DNA of 10,787 bases, taken from CAYMUR01 sp964393615 (GTDB taxonomy: Bacteria > Planctomycetota > Planctomycetia > Pirellulales > Pirellulaceae). Of the stretch, positions 8,040 to 10,787 are shown piece after piece (the first letter of the stretch is position 1; each line of letters starts with the position of its first letter). Position numbers and translations under genes: made by a program. The notes beneath the pieces were generated by a model. That model did no database searches. It was not told where the DNA came from and was given only the letters and a program-made list of their open reading frames with translations. The stretch lies in contig CAYMUR010000117.1 in assembly GCA_964393615.1 (NCBI GenBank), positions 1-10,787 on the forward strand. Direction: 5' to 3'.

Positions 8040-8106
8040 GGTATGTGCAGTAGGTGGTATGTGCAGTAGGTGGTATGTGCAGTAGGTGGTATGTGCAGTA
8101 GGTGGT
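8040..8106. repeat. Four perfect 16-bp tandem repeats
   Basis: The unit GGTATGTGCAGTAGGT occurs four times head to tail without a mismatch (8040-8055, 8056-8071, 8072-8087, 8088-8103), followed by a partial GGT. Unit length is not a multiple of three, and no gene is supported across it. It lies 234 bp upstream of the dehydratase ATG and about 150 bp upstream of the chosen PEP-CTERM start. It could be a variable-number repeat made by replication slippage, or a multi-site protein-binding array. Confidence 0.95.
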
Positions 8107-8155
8107 CCATCTGCTTTTCCACGCATGGGACAGAGAATAGCATGTTGTATTTGAA

Positions 8156-8203
8156 ACGGATAAGATATCCGTATTTCCCTTGAGTGGATACGGATCTTTC
8201 CGT
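8156..8203 (+). promoter_or_regulatory. Nested inverted-repeat cluster able to form alternative hairpins
   Basis: Four related arms lie in series: ACGGATA (8156-8162), ATCCGTAT within 8166-8174, ATACGGAT (8188-8195) and TCCGT (8199-8203). Arms 1+2 pair (7 bp, 3-nt loop), arms 3+4 pair (5 bp, 4-nt loop), or arms 2+3 pair instead (8 bp, 13-nt loop). This is the geometry of a switch, or of tandem operator dyads. It lies in the likely 5' leader of the PEP-CTERM gene. Confidence 0.5.
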
Positions 8204-8257
8204 TATGCTACCCAGGTCGGAGAAACGGCGCAGCGCTGGATGGGATGGATATCACCA

Positions 8258-9124
8258 ATGGACAACGACCGGTCACGAGCGATGCGAGAGACGAAAACCT
8301 TGCGGTGGAGAGGTCACTGGTTGCAGCGTCGGCTGGTTTTGACTGGACTTTTCCTAATCCATGTCGCTGTCGTGGTAGCATCCGTTTCGAATGCAGCCGT
8401 TTTGTATGATGCGACGTTGAACTCTCAACCGGAAGCCCAACAATGGGTGTTCCTGGCAACTGGCAACCACGATCGGACCATTGGCGACGGTGTGTCAGCA
8501 CTTGACACATCGGCCGATATTTCGACGCTGGCTGGTTATTTTGGTTTTGGCCCCCTCGTCGGAACTACGTCCGTGGTGCCCGTGATGGATCTGCTCGATA
8601 CCGATTGGTCGATTCAATTTTCTCTGCAGGTAACATCTGGTCGTGATGTACCTGACACCGATCCCCTGGCATTTGGTGAACGGAACCGGGGAGTCTTTTC
8701 GTTGATTGCCATTTCGAACGACTTGCGTGGTGTCGAATTGGTGTTTCAGACGGATCATGTACTGGTACTGGACGATGTGAACACGGCTTTTCCGATTGGG
8801 GACCGGTCGTATTTTAATACGATGGGCGAGTTGCGGAATTACGAATTGTTGTTGCGGGAAAGTGGTTACGAGTTGTGGGTAACGGATTCCACTCTTGTGC
8901 GGCAAACGATTCTTCGTGGCAGGTTACGTCACTACCGATCCGTGGCACCGGAATTGATTGGCTTTATTTACGCAACGCCTAATTCTTTTTTCTTCGGTGA
9001 TAACACGGGACGCGGGGCAGGCGCCGTGGAACTAGGTTTTTTAGAGGTCGTGGCAGTTCCTGAGCCCGCTAGTTGGATGTACGTCGTGACTGGACTGGCG
9101 CTGATGCTGAAAAGGTGGTGGTGA
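8258..9124 (+). CDS. PEP-CTERM sorting-domain protein, probable lectin-like (choice-of-anchor type) fold
   Basis: 288 residues from the chosen ATG. The N-terminus is basic (RWRGHWLQRR), then a hydrophobic core LVLTGLFLIHVAVVVASV ending SNAA: a signal peptide. The C-terminus reads VPEPASWMYVVTGLALMLKRWW, a textbook PEP-CTERM signal (PEP motif, transmembrane helix, basic tail), which an exosortase would cleave for surface or exopolysaccharide delivery. The body starts AVLYDATLNSQPEAQQW and contains GVFSLIAISNDLRGVELVF and IYATPNSFFFGDNTGRG. This resembles the choice-of-anchor Y, concanavalin-like proteins, a similarity I recall rather than computed. The start is uncertain: TTG at 8180 and ATGs at 8240 and 8282 are in frame. 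I prefer 8258 for its GGATGG-type upstream site and a normal signal length. No exosortase gene is nearby, as is usual for scattered PEP-CTERM targets. Confidence 0.82.
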   Translation: MDNDRSRAMRETKTLRWRGHWLQRRLVLTGLFLIHVAVVVASVSNAAVLYDATLNSQPEAQQWVFLATGNHDRTIGDGVSALDTSADISTLAGYFGFGPLVGTTSVVPVMDLLDTDWSIQFSLQVTSGRDVPDTDPLAFGERNRGVFSLIAISNDLRGVELVFQTDHVLVLDDVNTAFPIGDRSYFNTMGELRNYELLLRESGYELWVTDSTLVRQTILRGRLRHYRSVAPELIGFIYATPNSFFFGDNTGRGAGAVELGFLEVVAVPEPASWMYVVTGLALMLKRWW

Positions 9125-9628
9125 CAGGAGCGTCCCGTCGTGGCCACCATCGGGCACCAAGGGCAGGCTGTCGACCTGCTAGGTACCGGTTCCGTCTTCT
9201 GCTGCGAATTTTGGCGCCTTGACGCTCTTTCTCCCGAGCAAGAGCGGTGACCGGTCAGGTGATGTGGTGTCAGTGCTTTTGCCTTGTCCGCCTTGCCGAA
9301 TGCTGGGCGGGTAGTTTCGACACTGATGTCCAGTTTATTGCGATGGAGCACTGTCCAAGAGCTCACTATCTGGCGAAGGCGTGTCGACGTTATCTGGCAG
9401 ACCGAGAAAAACGCCGTGACGGGAAGTCGTGGTCATTGCCTGAGGGACGAGCGAGGATGTCGCTGGTCGGGGGTGACGCCAGACGTGGTATGTAGCATAC
9501 TGGGTTTTTCGGGTATTGGCCTGTCATGATGGACCGCGGTAGGCTGGCGTACTGTTTTAACGAATTGTTTTTAACGAATTGTTGTTCGAGCGTTTCCGAG
9601 GGTAAGCGGATGGGGGTCCACCTGGTCG
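9125..9628. other. 504-bp intergenic region
   Basis: No gene is supported. Two short overlapping plus-strand frames (9247-9495, 9284-9529) lack motifs, a ribosome site and any family resemblance. Minor structure includes a 7-bp stem CGCTCTT/AAGAGCG (9223-9229 with 9240-9246), a 10-bp palindrome TGACCGGTCA (9248-9257) and a 14-bp direct repeat (9555-9582). None is a canonical terminator. The promoter for the downstream cytochrome gene probably lies here but is not obvious. Confidence 0.45.
9555..9582. repeat. 14-bp direct tandem duplication upstream of the second cytochrome gene
   Basis: TTTTAACGAATTGT is present twice without a mismatch (9555-9568 and 9569-9582), ending 46 bp before the ATG at 9629. 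It is AT-rich in a region that otherwise is not. It could be a paired regulator site near the promoter or a small slippage duplication. Confidence 0.85.
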
Positions 9629-10787
9629 ATGAAAAACCTCGTTAGGAGATTTGTTGTTCCGGGGCGACTATTGCGCGCGGTGTCTTGTCGGCGGTCGTTG
9701 GGATTGTCTTTCACTGCCCTGCTGGTGGTGTCAGGGATGGTGACCGTGCCCGGTAAAATGTTGGCAGAGGTTCCCCAAGAGGAGGCAGCCGAAGAAATAT
9801 TTAGCAGGCAAGTCCAACCCTTGTTAGAACAGTATTGTTTTGACTGTCATGGTAACGGTGAGGCAGAGGGAAATGTCGTTCTCGACAGTTATGGGGCGAC
9901 GCGTGATTTACGGAAAGGGCAAACCGTTTGGCGGAAGGTGGTCCAGCAACTTCAGGTGCGAGGAATGCCGCCTGCAGACACTGCCCAGCCTGCCGATGAA
10001 CAACGACGTTTTCTGATTGGGTGGATTGAACGAACGTTGAACAATATCGATTGTGGTCTCGAGGCCCAGCCAGGATGGGTCACCCTGCGACGTTTGAACC
10101 GGTTTGAATATCGAAATACGATCCGTGATTTGCTTGGGGTAGATTATGAACCGGCGGCTGATTTTCCTGCTGACCATGAAGGATATGGTTTCGATAATAT
10201 TGGTGACGTGTTGTCCTTGCCACCGGTCTTGATGGAAAAATATCTTTTGGCGGCCGAGGCGATTACGGACCAGGTGGTACCTGTTGTGTGGTCGCCGTTT
10301 CCGTTGATTGTTGGTAAGCCAGGCGCTGAATTGCAGGGTGGTGGTGCATTCAGTGGTCCGGACAGGATTCTCGCTGCACAAGGTGAAATGTCCATTGAAA
10401 TCGAAATTCCCGCCGCAGGAATTTATCAATATTCGGTCATCGCATATGGACATCAAGCGGGCGATGAGCCAGTCAAGATGGCAATCCGTCTCAATGACCA
10501 CGAGGTGGAACGATTTCGCGTCGAAACTACCGGCCAAAGCCCGCAGCTATTTCGTGCAAGACAACAGATGCACAGCGGGAAACATAAGTTCGCCGTGGTA
10601 TTTCTGAACGATTATTATCGGCCTGGCGCGGATCGGAATTTGATCGTTCGCCGCATCGAGATTCGTGGGCCGATCAACAAACCAGTTGGCATCGACAACC
10701 CGTCTGAAAGTCAACTGCGGCCACGGGAAGTAGCCGAAGTCATTTTGGCGAGGTGGGCCAGTCAGGCGTACCGCCGCCCGGTGACCG
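9629..10787 (+). CDS. Planctomycete cytochrome C protein, PSCyt1-DUF1587-DUF1595 type (N-terminal part, runs off the right edge)
   Basis: The frame is open from ATG 9629 to the edge, 386 codons, so it escapes a stop-to-stop ORF list. A basic start (MKNLVRRFVV) and a hydrophobic stretch (SLGLSFTALLVVSGMV, 23-38) form a signal peptide. PSCyt1 has a haem c site C70-FD-C73-H74 and a candidate axial Met in RGMPP (111-115). DUF1587 spans about 151-215 (LRRLNRFEYRNTIRDLLGV, then DFPADHEGYGFDNIGD). A carbohydrate-binding-like beta segment follows (about 245-345: GEMSIEIEIPAAGIYQYSV, FAVVFLNDYY). The last residues, EVAEVILARWASQAYRRPV, begin DUF1595. Family members usually continue through DUF1592, DUF1588 and DUF1585 for a further 400 or so residues and are often followed by a DUF1552 gene; both would be beyond this window. 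Function is unknown, presumably extracytoplasmic electron transfer or oxidation. No strong Shine-Dalgarno site is seen before the ATG. Confidence 0.92.
   Translation, partial: MKNLVRRFVVPGRLLRAVSCRRSLGLSFTALLVVSGMVTVPGKMLAEVPQEEAAEEIFSRQVQPLLEQYCFDCHGNGEAEGNVVLDSYGATRDLRKGQTVWRKVVQQLQVRGMPPADTAQPADEQRRFLIGWIERTLNNIDCGLEAQPGWVTLRRLNRFEYRNTIRDLLGVDYEPAADFPADHEGYGFDNIGDVLSLPPVLMEKYLLAAEAITDQVVPVVWSPFPLIVGKPGAELQGGGAFSGPDRILAAQGEMSIEIEIPAAGIYQYSVIAYGHQAGDEPVKMAIRLNDHEVERFRVETTGQSPQLFRARQQMHSGKHKFAVVFLNDYYRPGADRNLIVRRIEIRGPINKPVGIDNPSESQLRPREVAEVILARWASQAYRRPVT

Larger units (their letters stand above)
7807..8257. other. Divergent intergenic region between the dehydratase and PEP-CTERM genes
   Basis: This region lies between two oppositely directed genes and must hold both promoters. 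It contains AGGA at 7819-7816 (minus strand) serving the dehydratase start, four 16-bp tandem repeats and a nested hairpin cluster, listed separately. TACAAT boxes occur on the minus strand near 7845-7855 but no good -35 box accompanies them. A minus-strand frame (8143-7784) runs through the repeats and has no family motif, so I do not call a gene. Confidence 0.5.

Noticed and set aside
8040..8106. Tandem repeat considered as a CRISPR array or plasmid-type iterons
   Set aside because: There are no spacers between units, the unit is too short for CRISPR, and no cas or replication initiator gene is present.
7784..8143. 119-codon minus-strand frame overlapping the dehydratase start, considered as a leader peptide or small gene
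   Set aside because: Its first part is just the 16-bp repeat read in three frames (Tyr, Cys, His, Leu, Thr), it is not rich in Ile/Val/Leu as an ilv attenuator peptide would be, and it shows no family resemblance.
9223..9246. 7-bp stem CGCTCTT/AAGAGCG considered as a terminator after the PEP-CTERM gene
   Set aside because: The loop is 10 bases and no T-run follows on either strand.
9247..9529. Two overlapping ~80-codon plus-strand frames after the PEP-CTERM gene
   Set aside because: No motif, no ribosome site, and neither resembles a remnant of a known family.
9908..10537. 209-codon minus-strand frame
   Set aside because: It lies wholly antisense to the cytochrome coding sequence, whose haem and DUF1587 motifs are unmistakable; it is a shadow frame.

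Overview
The window looks like a draft or metagenome-assembled scaffold of a member of the Planctomycetota, probably a marine Pirellulales-type organism. Four things point there. Two different giant 'planctomycete cytochrome C' proteins are present: PSCyt1-PSCyt2(DUF1549)-PSD1(DUF1553), and the start of a PSCyt1-DUF1587-DUF1595 protein. The first is paired with a Tat-exported DUF1501 protein. A ceramidase-like secreted protein of a type common in this phylum follows, and there is a PEP-CTERM protein. Spacers are long and Shine-Dalgarno sites weak. A run of 10 N at 3927-3936 marks a scaffold gap.

Layout. On the minus strand, read from right to left: an IlvD/Edd-family dehydratase (7806-6142); a 407-bp spacer with a near-consensus sigma70 promoter and an operator-like inverted repeat; a 1085-residue PSCyt1/DUF1549/DUF1553 protein (5734-2477); a Tat-signal DUF1501 protein (2280-835, TTG start); and the N-terminal 185 codons of a neutral/alkaline ceramidase-like protein (555 to the left edge). 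On the plus strand: a PEP-CTERM anchored protein with a probable lectin-like fold (8258-9124), then the first 386 codons of a second cytochrome protein of the DUF1587/DUF1592 type (9629 to the right edge). The two strands diverge from 7807-8257, which holds four perfect 16-bp tandem repeats and a cluster of mutually exclusive hairpins.

How it may work together. The three left-hand minus-strand products are all exported. The cytochrome and DUF1501 proteins are a recurrent planctomycete pair of unknown biochemical role, and the ceramidase-like protein may be co-expressed or independent. The dehydratase is cytoplasmic and probably a separate transcription unit. No complete pathway is visible.

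Most worth a second look: (1) the IlvD-like protein has lost every cysteine position known to ligate the Fe-S cluster but keeps the Mg2+-site residues and the catalytic serine; (2) the two flanks of the N gap encode the same conserved family segment twice, which suggests a scaffolding artefact or hidden missing DNA inside the cytochrome gene; (3) the repeat and hairpin arrays between the divergent genes. I see no sign of a phage, CRISPR array, transposase, tRNA or rRNA.
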